The translations under genes were made by a program, and so were the position numbers. 64,000 nt of DNA from contig NZ_JACIGK010000005.1 of assembly GCF_014197915.1 (NCBI RefSeq), positions 62,001 to 126,000 of the forward strand. The letters run 5' to 3'. Below the pieces are notes generated by a model that made no database searches, was not told the origin of the DNA, and saw nothing but the letters and a program-made list of their open reading frames with translations. Origin of the DNA: Roseospira visakhapatnamensis (lineage in GTDB: Bacteria > Pseudomonadota > Alphaproteobacteria > Rhodospirillales > Rhodospirillaceae). Of this stretch, positions 1 to 10,278 are shown in pieces (position 1 is the stretch's first letter; every line of letters starts with the position of its first letter).

Positions 1-152
1 AGCCGCGACAGCGACTGGGACAGGGCGTCGTCCACTTCCTCGAACACCTCGCGGGCGGTCTGGTATTCTTCGGCCAGGGCCTGCCCCATGCCCACCACCT
101 GGGACCCCTGGCCGGGAAAGACGAAGGCCCGTGTCTGGCTCGCCTCGCTCAT
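1..152 (-). CDS. fabD: Malonyl-CoA:ACP transacylase, N-terminal part (cut by window edge)
   Basis: Only the first 50 codons are inside the window. The protein begins MSEASQTRAFVFPGQGSQ and continues VVGMGQALAEEY. The FPGQGSQxxGMG signature near residue 12 is typical of FabD, which loads malonyl groups onto acyl carrier protein for fatty acid synthesis in the cytoplasm. The ATG is preceded by a purine-rich CAGGAGAGGCAGGAC stretch. The gene is divergent from rpsF, an arrangement common in Rhodospirillales. The catalytic serine and histidine lie beyond the edge and cannot be checked. Confidence 0.93.
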   Translation of the reverse strand, partial: MSEASQTRAFVFPGQGSQVVGMGQALAEEYQTAREVFEEVDDALSQSLSR

Positions 153-422
153 GTCCTGCCTCTCCTGTTGCGGACTCGTCGCCTCGATCGCCGGTGTCTC
201 TCGCTCTCTCCGAGCGCCGGCCACGCGACATGCCGCGTCGGCCGTGGCGCGCCCGGCCCTCTCGAAGCCCACGATTCGAATGACGGGGGCGGCGGCGAGC
301 GGGGACACCCTGGCATGGCCCCGGACCCTGGCGCGGCCACCCGTTGGACGGGGCCGCGCACCGGCCCGGACCATCTGAAACGAACCTGTAATGCCCTGGG
401 TGGGCGCGTCCGTAAAGTCCTA

Positions 423-451
423 TGTACAGCTTCGTTGACACTTTGCCACAA
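423..451 (-). promoter_or_regulatory. Candidate promoter for fabD
   Basis: Read leftward there is TTGTGG, a 17-base spacer and TGTACA, in a locally AT-richer patch of the 700-base fabD-rpsF gap. The -10 match is imperfect, and the start would lie about 265 bases before the fabD ATG, so this is tentative. Confidence 0.28.
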
Positions 452-596
452 AAAGGCGTGTTGTCTCAGGAAATCATACAAAACACGCGGGCGCACCCCC
501 CTCATGCGCTTCGCGACCGGTCCCACCCCCTCCAAAAGGGTAGGTTCTGTCGCGGGATAGGTGGATCCGGCCGACATCGCGGTCCCGCCGCGCCGC

Positions 597-624
597 TTGC
601 GCCGGCGCCGGGACCGTGTATAGT
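597..624 (+). promoter_or_regulatory. Promoter of the rpsF operon
   Basis: TTGCGC (597-602), a 16-base spacer and TATAGT (619-624) make a good housekeeping-sigma promoter for a GC-rich alphaproteobacterium. Transcription should begin near 631, giving a leader of roughly 220 bases before rpsF. The rest of the 153-853 gap holds no convincing gene. Confidence 0.55.
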
Positions 625-627
625 GCG

Positions 628-668
628 CCGTCCCGTGAACCCGCCGGCCCGGGATGCCGGCGGGACGG
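628..668 (+). repeat. Strong hairpin at the start of the rpsF leader
   Basis: CCCGCCGGC (640-648) pairs with GCCGGCGGG (656-664) around a 7-base loop. The flanking CCGTCCC (628-634) could pair instead with GGGACGG (662-668). The structure sits at the predicted 5' end of the S6/S18/L9 transcript. S6:S18-binding leader RNAs are known upstream of rpsF in many bacteria, but I could not confirm that motif here. Confidence 0.35.
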
Positions 669-853
669 TTGTGTTCTGTCGGCACGTCCGATCGGACCTC
701 GGCCGGCACGGGAGCGTCGACGCCGCAGGCGTCGATGTCTGCCGGCCTGGCCGGCGTATTCCCCTTGCCGGCGCGGCCGGCTATGCCCGCCCGCTCCACA
801 GGCGCCGCCTGTCCGGAGCGGTGGGCTGAGACAATCCGAAAGGGACTTCGAGA

Positions 854-1315
854 ATGCCATTGTACGAAAGCGTGGTCATCGCGCGGCAGGATCTGTCCGC
901 CAACCAGGTGGAACAGATGGCCCAGCAGACCGCCGGCGTGATCAGCGAGTTGGGCGGCTCCGTCGCCAAGACCGAACACTGGGGCCTGCGCGCCCTGGCC
1001 TATCGCATGAAGAAGAACCGCAAGGGCCACTACTTCATGCTCAACATCGACGCGCCGGCCGCCGCCCTGCACGAGATGGAACGCCGCCTGCGTCTGAATG
1101 AAGACGTGCTGCGCTACCAGACCATCAAGGTCGAGGCGCTGGAGGAAGGCCCCTCCATCATGATGCAGAAGCCCGAGCGAGGCGATCGTCCGGACCGGGG
1201 CGGCCGTCGGGATCGGGGAGACCGTGGTGATCGGGGCGATCGCGGGGACCGTGGCGATCGAGGAGATCGGGGCGATCGGGGTGATCGCGGCCGGCGGCAT
1301 GGAGGAGAGCAGTAA
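854..1315 (+). CDS. rpsF: 30S ribosomal protein S6 with a DRG-repeat tail
   Basis: This 153-residue protein begins [15 protein letters not shown] and carries the S6 core over residues 1-100, including the [16 protein letters not shown] stretch. S6 binds S18 in the platform of the small subunit. After residue 105 there is a low-complexity tail, including nine exact Asp-Arg-Gly repeats at residues 120-146, ending GRRHGGEQ. S6 cores are usually about 95-110 residues, so about a third of this protein is extension. The stop overlaps the rpsR start (TAATG), indicating coupled translation. Confidence 0.97.
   Translation: MPLYESVVIARQDLSANQVEQMAQQTAGVISELGGSVAKTEHWGLRALAYRMKKNRKGHYFMLNIDAPAAALHEMERRLRLNEDVLRYQTIKVEALEEGPSIMMQKPERGDRPDRGGRRDRGDRGDRGDRGDRGDRGDRGDRGDRGRRHGGEQ
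1211..1291 (+). repeat. Nine 9-bp tandem repeats encoding (DRG)9 in rpsF
   Basis: Nine consecutive 9-base units of the form GAYCGNGGN each encode Asp-Arg-Gly. The units differ mostly at third positions, so the array is kept at protein level but is partly diverged in DNA. Copy number may vary between strains by slippage. Confidence 0.9.
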
Positions 1316-1545
1316 TGGCCAGGCGTCCGTTTTTCCGTCGCCGCAAGACGTGCCCGTTCTCCGGCGCCAACGCGCCCAAGATCGACTACAAGGACATCCG
1401 CCTGCTTGGCCGGTATGTGTCCGAGCGGGGCAAGATCGTTCCCAGCCGCATCACCGCCGTCTCCGCCAAGAAGCAGCGCGAGTTGGCGCGGGCGATCAAG
1501 CGGGCCCGGTTCCTGGGACTGCTGCCCTACGTCATCAAGCAGTGA
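1315..1545 (+). CDS. rpsR: 30S ribosomal protein S18
   Basis: This is a 76-residue basic protein beginning [17 protein letters not shown] and ending [10 protein letters not shown], with the S18 core IDYKDIRLL and the [20 protein letters not shown] segment. S18 pairs with S6 on the small subunit. It starts one base inside the rpsF stop and has the usual family length. It is followed by a 100-base gap and then the DUF2232 membrane protein of the same operon. Confidence 0.98.
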   Translation: MARRPFFRRRKTCPFSGANAPKIDYKDIRLLGRYVSERGKIVPSRITAVSAKKQRELARAIKRARFLGLLPYVIKQ

Positions 1546-1645
1546 TCGGCGACCGCTGATCCGGCCGGCGCCCTGCCCGGCGATCCCCGATGTCTCGGGA
1601 GACCGCCGGCCGGGCACCGGATCCGGAGGCAAGGACGGCACCACC

Positions 1646-2620
1646 ATGCTCGCACGTCTGCCCCTCGCCCTGGTCGCCGGGCTCGCCGGTGGGTTCCTGT
1701 TCGTGGCCATGGTGATGCTCGGCCCGATTCTGGGCACCATCCCGTGGCTGGTCGCGCCGATGCCCGTGATCGCGGCCGGCCTGCTGCTGGGCTGGTCCGG
1801 CGCGCTGGTCGCGGGGACCGTGGCCGTCGTCGCACTGGCCCTGATGTCCCTGAACCCGGCCCTGGTCGGCCTGTATCTGATGTCCGACGCGCTGCCGGCG
1901 CTGGTCATCCTGTGGCTGGCGCTGCGACCGGCGCCGGGCGTGAGCCACCCCGATCCACGGCGGCCCGAGCACTGGGGCGCTCCGGGGCGCATTCTGGTCT
2001 GGCTGACGGTCCTGTCGGCGACCGGCCTGCTTCTGGCGGCCATGGTGGCCGGAGGCCCGCTGGCCGATCCGGTGCGGGTGACGGTGGAGCAGGTCGTCGA
2101 CGACATGGCGGCCCTGTCGGCGGACGCGACGGTCGCCGAGGCCGTCACCGATCCCGCCGTGCGGGGGCCGCTGGTCGAGAGCCTGGTGTCCGTGATCCCC
2201 GGGGCCATGGCCATGGTGTGGACGATCCGCGCCGCCCTGGCCGGGGTTCTGGCCATGGCGCTGGTCTCGCGGCTGGGTCGGCCGGTGCGGCCGCGCCCGG
2301 TGTATTCGGCGACGCGGGTGCCCGCCTGGTATGGTGTCCTGTTCGCGGCGGTCCTGGCGATGTCGATGCTGGGGGGCGAGATCGGATACGTGGCCTGGTC
2401 GGCGACCGTGGCGCTGTCCCTGCCGTTCGTGGTGCTGGGGTTGAAGCTGGTGCACCTGGTGGCGCGCAAGACCCCGGCGCCGGGCGTGCTGCTGGTGGTG
2501 TTCTATGTGGTTCTGTTCGCGTCCGCCATCGGCTTGGTGGCCGTGGTGTTCGCTGGACTGGTGGAATTCGCGACCGATCTGCGGCGAGACGCGGGCGGTC
2601 GGTCAATGGAGGACGAGTGA
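1646..2620 (+). CDS. DUF2232 polytopic membrane protein
   Basis: This 324-residue protein is very hydrophobic, with about eight predicted membrane segments separated by short loops. The ATG at 1646 begins [16 protein letters not shown], directly a membrane helix, and GGAGG lies about 17 bases upstream. An open frame further upstream looks non-coding. DUF2232 proteins typically sit between rpsR and rplI in alphaproteobacteria, and their function is unknown. The stop overlaps the rplI ATG (TGATG), so it is co-translated with the ribosomal genes. Confidence 0.85.
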   Translation: MLARLPLALVAGLAGGFLFVAMVMLGPILGTIPWLVAPMPVIAAGLLLGWSGALVAGTVAVVALALMSLNPALVGLYLMSDALPALVILWLALRPAPGVSHPDPRRPEHWGAPGRILVWLTVLSATGLLLAAMVAGGPLADPVRVTVEQVVDDMAALSADATVAEAVTDPAVRGPLVESLVSVIPGAMAMVWTIRAALAGVLAMALVSRLGRPVRPRPVYSATRVPAWYGVLFAAVLAMSMLGGEIGYVAWSATVALSLPFVVLGLKLVHLVARKTPAPGVLLVVFYVVLFASAIGLVAVVFAGLVEFATDLRRDAGGRSMEDE

Positions 2621-3222
2621 TGGAAGTCATCCTGCTGGAGCGCGTCGAGAACCTGGGCTTCATGGGCGACATCGTGAATGTGCGCCCCGGCTACGCCCGC
2701 AATTACCTGCTGCCGCAGAGCAAGGCCCTGCGCAAGTCGGACGCCAACCTGCGTTACTTCGAAACCCAGAAGGCCGAACTGGAGGCCCGCAACCTGAAGC
2801 GCCGCCAGGACGCCGAACAGGTGGCCGAGCGCATGGCCGGCCTGTCGATCGTGCTGGTGCGTCAGGCGTCCGAGGGCGGACAGCTTTACGGCTCTGTGAG
2901 CGCCCGCGACCTGGCCGATACCCTGAAGGACGAGGGCTTCACGGTCGGCCGCTCCCAGGTGCAGCTCAACGCGCCGCTTAAGGCGCTGGGCACCACCGAG
3001 GTGCGTGTCTCGCTGCACCCCGAGGTGGTGGTGGCCGTGACCGTGACCATCGCCCGCAGCCTGGAGGACGCCGAGCGTCAGGCCGCGGCGGCGCAGGCGG
3101 CGGCCGACGCCGAGGCGGCCACGGAGGCCGACGACCTGGTCGAGGACCTGGACGGCGCGGTCGACCTGGACGCCGACGGCGACGCACAGGACATCGAGGA
3201 CGTCACCGACGAGCCGGAGTGA
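2620..3222 (+). CDS. rplI: 50S ribosomal protein L9 with long acidic tail
   Basis: This 200-residue protein begins [17 protein letters not shown], the L9 N-domain that binds 23S rRNA. It continues with the connecting helix and the C-domain ([11 protein letters not shown]). L9 is usually about 150 residues. Here residues from about 155 form an Ala/Asp/Glu-rich tail ending VTDEPE, so the protein is about 50 residues longer than the family norm. It is the last gene of the operon, with a hairpin shared with the convergent aacS downstream. Confidence 0.97.
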   Translation: MEVILLERVENLGFMGDIVNVRPGYARNYLLPQSKALRKSDANLRYFETQKAELEARNLKRRQDAEQVAERMAGLSIVLVRQASEGGQLYGSVSARDLADTLKDEGFTVGRSQVQLNAPLKALGTTEVRVSLHPEVVVAVTVTIARSLEDAERQAAAAQAAADAEAATEADDLVEDLDGAVDLDADGDAQDIEDVTDEPE

Positions 3223-3344
3223 GCTGTCGGCCGCTCCGGCCGATCCTCGGTCTGGCGGCACGCGCCTCAAGAGACGCGGTCCCCTGTTCCGGTCGCGGCG
3301 AGAGTCGGGTGCCAAATGCCGGCGCGGGGCCGCGACACGGCATC

Positions 3345-3378
3345 CGTCCCCGGTTCTGGCCCGTCAGGACCGGGGACG
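3345..3378. terminator. Hairpin between convergent rplI and aacS
   Basis: CGTCCCCGGT (3345-3354) pairs perfectly over 10 bases with ACCGGGGACG (3369-3378) around a 14-base loop. It lies between two converging genes, so it may end both transcripts. There is no T-run on either side, so Rho-independent action is not certain. Confidence 0.5.
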
Positions 3379-3400
3379 GCCGTGGCCGGCCGGAGTCGGA

Positions 3401-5359
<1,959 letters not shown>

Positions 5360-5476
5360 CGGTGTGTCCTCCCTTGGATGCGTTCCGGCCGCCAAGCTGG
5401 GGCGGGCAACGGGATACCGATCGGTCAGTGGTGGCTCATCGACCGTGGATTCGTTTTCTTCGGTTCGTCTCCCCCA

Positions 5477-5512
5477 CCAGGGATTATGCCGGGGATTATG
5501 CCAGGGATTATG
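5477..5512. repeat. Three tandem 12-bp repeats upstream of aacS
   Basis: CCAGGGATTATG, CCGGGGATTATG and CCAGGGATTATG follow each other with an exact 12-base period (CATAATCCCTGG on the aacS strand). They lie about 118-153 bases upstream of the aacS start, in the 596-base gap between divergent aacS and the amidohydrolase. The period is near one helical turn, as expected for cooperative regulator sites. I see nothing else clear in the gap. Confidence 0.7.
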
Positions 5513-5955
5513 AATGTCGGGCATTCTGCCCCACCGGAACGATCTGGCCAAGGGGGGCAACCCGCGCGGTGGCGCGGCGGCGCGATGGCCTCCAGGGCGC
5601 GCCGATCGGGACCCCGTGCTCCGGAACCGCGGGCGCGCCATCAGGCCGCCGCCACGGCCCCCCCCTTGGCGCGAGACCCGCCCGAGTACATCCATTGAGA
5701 TTTCGGACGTGATGGTTCTCTTCAAAAGACGCACCCCGGGGTCGTGCTGGACGATCGCCGTGCCGCGAAAATCCAACCGCGTATAGCGCGTCGTACAGGG
5801 CGCGATCCCGGCCGTCCGGACAGAGACGACACGCGGACCCGATCCGGAACGGCTCCGTTTCGTCGGACGCCCCTCGCCTTTCTCCTTGCCGCTTGACTTC
5901 CCGCCGGCTCCTGAAGAACCCTAGTCCAAACGTGGGCGAGGGAGGGTCCCGGGTG

Positions 5956-6765
5956 ATGCGTGCGCGGGCGGCGGTGGAGCAATCGCCGGAAGACGCGGTG
6001 GTCGAGGTCATCAATCCAACCGGCCGGGGCCCCGTGGTCCTGGCCTGCGAGCACGCCAGCAACGCCGTTCCCGCCGACCTGAACGCCCTGGGGCTGTCGC
6101 CGGCCGCGCTGTCCAGCCATGTGGCCTGGGACCCCGGCGCCCTGGCCGTGGCCCGGGCGTTGGCCCAACGGCTGGACGCGCCCCTGGTGGCGGCGCGGGT
6201 GTCCCGCCTGGTGGTCGACTGCAACCGCCCGCCGGAGGCCGTCGACGCCATGCCGGCGCACAGCGAGGTCTTCGCCATCCCCGGCAACGCCGCCCTGACC
6301 GCCGACGAGCGGCGACGCCGGGCCGAGGCCATCCACCATCCCTTTCACGCCACCCTCGCGTCATGCCTGGACGACGCATCCCGCATCCATGGTCGCGCAC
6401 CGGCATTGGTGACCGTGCATTCCTTCACGCCCGTGTACAATGGCGTGCCCCGGACCCTGGACCTGGGGGTGCTGCACGATGCCGACGCGCGCCTGGCCGA
6501 CGCCCTGCTGTCGGCGCCGGCGCTGGGACCGGCGAGCGGGCTGGTGGTGCGACGCAACGAGCCCTACGGTCCGGCCGACGGCGTGACCCATACCCTGGCG
6601 CGGCACGGCGTGGCGCGCGGCCTGCCTCACGTGATGCTGGAGATCCGCAACGACCGGATCGCCGACGAGGCCGGGCAGCGAGCCTGGGCCGGTCGTCTCG
6701 CCGATGCGGTGACGCGGGCGCTGGAGGCGTTGGCGGTCGCCGAAGCGGTGGCCAGCGGGGTGTGA
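5956..6765 (+). CDS. N-formylglutamate amidohydrolase family protein
   Basis: The 269-residue protein has the family motif VVLACEHASNAVP near residue 30, followed by HVAWDPGALAVARALAQRLD and SRLVVDCNRPPEA, a pattern typical of this zinc-dependent family (PF05013). Members hydrolyse N-formyl-L-glutamate to glutamate and formate at the end of one histidine pathway, but many paralogues act on other N-acyl or formyl compounds. I chose the ATG at 5956 because GGAGGG lies 9 bases upstream. The next gene, a TRAP permease, starts 20 bases downstream, so the enzyme is probably co-transcribed with an uptake system for its substrate or product. The exact substrate is not shown by the sequence. Confidence 0.82.
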   Translation: MRARAAVEQSPEDAVVEVINPTGRGPVVLACEHASNAVPADLNALGLSPAALSSHVAWDPGALAVARALAQRLDAPLVAARVSRLVVDCNRPPEAVDAMPAHSEVFAIPGNAALTADERRRRAEAIHHPFHATLASCLDDASRIHGRAPALVTVHSFTPVYNGVPRTLDLGVLHDADARLADALLSAPALGPASGLVVRRNEPYGPADGVTHTLARHGVARGLPHVMLEIRNDRIADEAGQRAWAGRLADAVTRALEALAVAEAVASGV

Positions 6766-6785
6766 GAATCAACAAGGACAAACAC

Positions 6786-7298
6786 ATGCCAAAGGCCATA
6801 AGAATATATGTGCGGACAGTGGATAAATTCAATCGCGGCATCGGGCGCGTGACGATGTACATGATCTTCGTCATGATGGGTGTGTTGCTATGGTCGTCGA
6901 TCTCCAAGACGTTCTTTTTGCCCTCTCTCTGGACCCTGGAAGTCGCCCAGTTTCTCATGGTGGCCTATTTTTTGGTCGGCGGCGCCTATTCCCTTCAGCT
7001 TGATTTCCACGTGCGCATGGACCTGCTGTACGGGTCCTGGTCGGACCGCACCCGCACCTGGATGGATGTCTTCACCGTCCTGTTCCTGATCACCTATCTG
7101 GTGCTGCTGCTGATCGGCGGCCTGTCCAGCACCCAATACGCCCTGGAATACGGCGAGCGCAGCTACTCCGCCTGGCGGCCCTACATGGCGCCCATCAAGA
7201 TCGTCATGTGCATCGGGATTACCCTGATGCTGCTTCAGGCCATCTCCACCTTCTTCAAGGACCTGGCCCGCCTGCGCGGCGAGGAGATCGCGTCATGA
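6786..7298 (+). CDS. TRAP transporter small permease (DctQ family)
   Basis: This 170-residue inner-membrane protein has four hydrophobic helices, with the DctQ-like WTLEVAQFLMVAYFLVGGAY segment in helix two and a DFHVRMDLLY loop. DctQ proteins support the large permease in sodium- and potential-driven uptake of organic acids. The start at 6786 lies 20 bases after the amidohydrolase stop. The stop overlaps the next ATG by four bases (ATGA), the classic coupling of dctQ and dctM. Confidence 0.9.
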   Translation: MPKAIRIYVRTVDKFNRGIGRVTMYMIFVMMGVLLWSSISKTFFLPSLWTLEVAQFLMVAYFLVGGAYSLQLDFHVRMDLLYGSWSDRTRTWMDVFTVLFLITYLVLLLIGGLSSTQYALEYGERSYSAWRPYMAPIKIVMCIGITLMLLQAISTFFKDLARLRGEEIAS

Positions 7299-8617
7299 GC
7301 TACGAGCTCATCGCTCTCCTGATGTTCGCCTCCATGATGGTGATGCTGCTGACCGGACAGCGCGTGTTCGCCGCCATCGGTGTCGTCGCCTCCGTCTCCG
7401 CCCTGCTGATGTGGGGCGACGGCGGCTCCGAGATGGCCTTCAGCGCCGCCATGAAGCTGATGAAGTGGTACCCGCTGCTGACGCTGCCGATGTTCATCTA
7501 CATGGGCTATATGCTGTCGGAATCGGGCATCGCCGACGATCTGTACAAGATGTTTCACGTGTGGTTCGGGCCGGTGCGGGGCGGCCTGGCCATCGGCACC
7601 ATCGCCCTGATGGTCGCGGTCTCGGCCATGAACGGGCTGAGCGTCGCCGGCATGGCCATCGGCGCGTCGATCGCGCTGCCGGAACTGCTGCGGCGGAACT
7701 ACGACAAGATCATGGTCACCGGGGTGATCCAGGCGGGAAGCTCGCTGGGCATCCTGGTGCCGCCCAGCGTGGTCCTGGTGCTCTACGGCATGATCGCCCG
7801 CCAGCCCGTGGGCCAACTGTGGCTGGCCGGGGTGACGCCGGGGCTGATGATGGCCGGGCTGTTCGTGCTGTACATCGGCGTGCGTTGCTGGCTGCAACCG
7901 TCCCTGGGACCGGCCCTGCCCAAGGACGAGCGGTCCGTGTCCTGGCGCGAGAAGCTGCTGTTGCTGCGGGCCGGCATCCTGCCGCTGTTCATTTTCTTCT
8001 CGATGATCGGCCTGTTCGTCCTGGGCTACACCAGCCTGGTGGAAAGCTCGGCCATCGGCGCGCTGGCGGCCACCCTGGCCGCGCTGATCAAGCGCCGGCT
8101 GACGGCCACGGTGATGGAAGAGACGCTGCGCAAGACCCTGGGCGTCACCGCCATGTTCATGTGGATCATCCTGGCGGCCCTGTGCTTCGGCGCGGTGTTC
8201 GACGGCCTGGGGGCGGTCAAGGCCATCGAGACCCTGTTCGTGGAGCGCCTGGGCCTCAGCCCCTGGACCATCCTCATCCTCATGCAGTTGTCGTTCCTGC
8301 TGATGGGGACCTTCCTGGACGACACGGCCATGCTGGTGATCGTCGCGCCCCTCTATGTGCCGCTGGTGGGGGCGCTGGGCTTCGATCTGGTCTGGTACGG
8401 CGTTCTGTATACAATTACTTGCCAAATCGCCTACATGACGCCACCATTTGGCTACAACCTGTTCCTGATGCGCGCCATGGCCCCGCCCGAGGTGACGCTG
8501 ATGGATATCTACCGGTCCATCGTCCCGTTCGTGATGGTCATGATCCTCGGCCTGGTGCTGGTCATGGCCTTCCCACAAATCGCGATGTGGCTGCCCGAGA
8601 TGGTCTACGCCCGTTGA
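7295..8617 (+). CDS. TRAP transporter large permease (DctM family)
   Basis: The 440-residue protein is strongly hydrophobic, with about twelve membrane segments. It has typical DctM stretches such as VIQAGSSLGILVPPSVVLVL and LLMGTFLDDTAMLVIVAPL. It forms the transport channel that accepts substrate from the periplasmic binding protein. Its length is normal. It overlaps the small permease by four bases and is followed 79 bases later by the binding protein, giving a complete TRAP system. Confidence 0.93.
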   Translation: MSYELIALLMFASMMVMLLTGQRVFAAIGVVASVSALLMWGDGGSEMAFSAAMKLMKWYPLLTLPMFIYMGYMLSESGIADDLYKMFHVWFGPVRGGLAIGTIALMVAVSAMNGLSVAGMAIGASIALPELLRRNYDKIMVTGVIQAGSSLGILVPPSVVLVLYGMIARQPVGQLWLAGVTPGLMMAGLFVLYIGVRCWLQPSLGPALPKDERSVSWREKLLLLRAGILPLFIFFSMIGLFVLGYTSLVESSAIGALAATLAALIKRRLTATVMEETLRKTLGVTAMFMWIILAALCFGAVFDGLGAVKAIETLFVERLGLSPWTILILMQLSFLLMGTFLDDTAMLVIVAPLYVPLVGALGFDLVWYGVLYTITCQIAYMTPPFGYNLFLMRAMAPPEVTLMDIYRSIVPFVMVMILGLVLVMAFPQIAMWLPEMVYAR

Positions 8618-8696
8618 AAGACCCCGGAGCCATGGCGCATCGCGGACCCGGCGGCCGACCAACGGACGCCCTCACCCCGACAGGGAGACACGGCCC

Positions 8697-9752
8697 ATGA
8701 CGACGAACAGACGCGCCTTCATCAAGACCGCCGGCCTGGGCGCGGCGGCGGCGGCCGGCGCCACCACCCTGGCCGCGCCGGCGGTGCATGGTCAGAGCCC
8801 CATCCGCTGGCGCCTGCAAACCTATGCCGGCCCCGCCCTGGCCGAACACGTCATCAAGCCGTCCATCGATGCCTTCAATACGGTGGCCAACGGCGAGATG
8901 GAGATCGAGCTGTTCTTCGCCGACCAGCTCGTCCCGACCGGTGAGCTGTTCCGCGCCATGCAGCGCGGCACCATCGACGCGGTGCAAAGCGACGACGACT
9001 CCATCGCCGCGCCGGTGGACATCTCGGTGTTCGGCGGCTACTTCCCCTTCGCCACCCGCTACAGCCTGGACGTGCCGGTGCTTTTCAACCAATACGGGCT
9101 ACGGGAGATCTGGGAGGAAGCCTACGGCGAGATCGAGGGCGTCACCTGGCTGTCCGCCGGCGCCTGGGATCCCTGTCACTTCAACACCAAGAACCCGATC
9201 CGCAGCCTGGAGGACCTGAAGGGCCTGCGGGTGTTCACCTTCCCGACCGCCGGCCGGTTCCTGTCGCGCTTCGGCGTGGTGCCCGTGACGCTGCCCTGGG
9301 AAGACGTCGAGGTGGCCGTGCAGACCGGCGAACTGGACGGCATCGCCTGGTCCGGCATCACCGAGGACTATACCGTGGGCTGGTCCAAGGTGACCCCGTA
9401 CTTCCTGACCAACAACATCTCGGGCGCCTGGTGCGGTTCCTACTTCGCCAACAGCGAGCGCTGGGACGAATTGCCGGCGCATCTCAAGCAGCTTTTCCGG
9501 CTGTGCATGGACAGCAGCCACTACTACCGCCAGCACTGGTACTGGGGCGGCGAGGCGAACCTCCGCGTCAACGGCACGGACATGCAACTGACCACCATCC
9601 CCGAGGCCGAGTGGCAGACGGTCGAGGACGAGGCCATGACGTTCTGGGACGAGATCGCCGCCGAAAGCGAGCGCAACGCCCGCGTCATCGAGATCTTCAA
9701 GAAATACAACGCGGTCATGAAGAAGGCCGGACCGCCGTACCGCTCCGCGTGA
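8697..9752 (+). CDS. TRAP transporter periplasmic binding protein (DctP family)
   Basis: This 351-residue exported protein begins MTTNRRAFIKTAGLGAAAAA, a twin-arginine signal, with cleavage probably after AAPAVHG. The mature part has the DctP-family core RSLEDLKGLRVFTFPTAG and a later TGELDGIAWSG segment, near the ligand arginine and channel residues of the fold. It resembles TakP-type proteins that bind 2-oxo acids, though the ligand cannot be read from the sequence. It is the last gene of the operon and is followed by a strong terminator. Confidence 0.9.
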   Translation: MTTNRRAFIKTAGLGAAAAAGATTLAAPAVHGQSPIRWRLQTYAGPALAEHVIKPSIDAFNTVANGEMEIELFFADQLVPTGELFRAMQRGTIDAVQSDDDSIAAPVDISVFGGYFPFATRYSLDVPVLFNQYGLREIWEEAYGEIEGVTWLSAGAWDPCHFNTKNPIRSLEDLKGLRVFTFPTAGRFLSRFGVVPVTLPWEDVEVAVQTGELDGIAWSGITEDYTVGWSKVTPYFLTNNISGAWCGSYFANSERWDELPAHLKQLFRLCMDSSHYYRQHWYWGGEANLRVNGTDMQLTTIPEAEWQTVEDEAMTFWDEIAAESERNARVIEIFKKYNAVMKKAGPPYRSA

Positions 9753-9792
9753 GTCCGAACACCGCAGGGCGAACCGGGCCGATGCCCGGTCC

Positions 9793-9829
9793 GGGTCCTG
9801 GGAGCACAGCCCCCAGGACCCGATCTTTT
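9793..9829 (+). terminator. Rho-independent terminator after the TRAP operon
   Basis: GGGTCCTGGG (9793-9802) pairs with CCCAGGACCC (9812-9821) over 10 bases with a 9-base loop, and is followed by GATCTTTT. It lies 41 bases after the dctP stop. Confidence 0.85.
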
Positions 9830-9879
9830 CAAGCGAGCGAGAGGGTGCGGGACATCGCCTCCCGCGTCCCGCGTGCGGA

Positions 9880-10113
9880 TCAGTCGGGCGCCTTGGTCTG
9901 CAAGGCCAGCGCGTGCAGTTCACCGCCCATCTTGCCTTGCAGCGCGGCATAGACCATCTGGTGTTGCTGCACCCGGGTCTTGCCGCGAAATGCCTCGGAG
10001 ACGATGTTGGCGGCCAGATGATCGCCGTCGCCCACCATGTCCTCCACCGCCACCTGGGCGTCCGGGAAGGCGGCCTGGATCAGGGCTTCGAGGTCGCGGA
10101 CATCCATGGGCAT
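9880..10113 (-). CDS. BolA family protein
   Basis: This 77-residue protein has the BolA fold signature: an N-terminal [20 protein letters not shown] region and the helix-turn part [19 protein letters not shown] with the conserved HQMVY histidine. Small BolA proteins (BolA2/IbaG type) bind a 2Fe-2S cluster with monothiol glutaredoxin and act in iron signalling or cluster delivery. A glutaredoxin gene often sits next to bolA, but none is adjacent here. Starts at 10113 or two codons later are both possible; CAGGAG lies upstream. Confidence 0.9.
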   Translation of the reverse strand: MPMDVRDLEALIQAAFPDAQVAVEDMVGDGDHLAANIVSEAFRGKTRVQQHQMVYAALQGKMGGELHALALQTKAPD

Positions 10114-10149
10114 GGTCGGGGTCTCCTGGGATGGGTATATGCTCCCCGC

Positions 10150-10178
10150 ACTCTAGCGCCGAAGGCAAGCGATGTCAT
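10150..10178 (-). promoter_or_regulatory. Candidate promoter for bolA
   Basis: Leftward, ATGACA (10178-10173), a 17-base spacer and TAGAGT (10155-10150) match a housekeeping promoter. The start would be about 30 bases ahead of the bolA ATG. Confidence 0.42.
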
Positions 10179-10218
10179 CGGGCTGCCAGGGCCCGCCACG
10201 GATGGGCGATCCGCCGAA

Positions 10219-10248
10219 CGGGCGGGATCCGTCGCCGGCTCCCGCCCG
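10219..10248 (-). terminator. Hairpin after the SoxC/cytochrome operon
   Basis: CGGGCGGGA (10219-10227) and TCCCGCCCG (10240-10248) form a perfect 9-base stem with a 12-base loop, about 30 bases past the cytochrome stop. No T-run follows. Confidence 0.4.
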
Positions 10249-10278
10249 GGTCGGTCCATGGCGGACGCCCCGCCGCCG

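Noticed and set aside
5360-5776. Extension of the acetoacetyl-CoA synthetase frame into the upstream gap
   Set aside because: It would add about 139 residues with repetitive His/Asn/Pro content absent from the family; the TTG at 5359 has a strong ribosome site.
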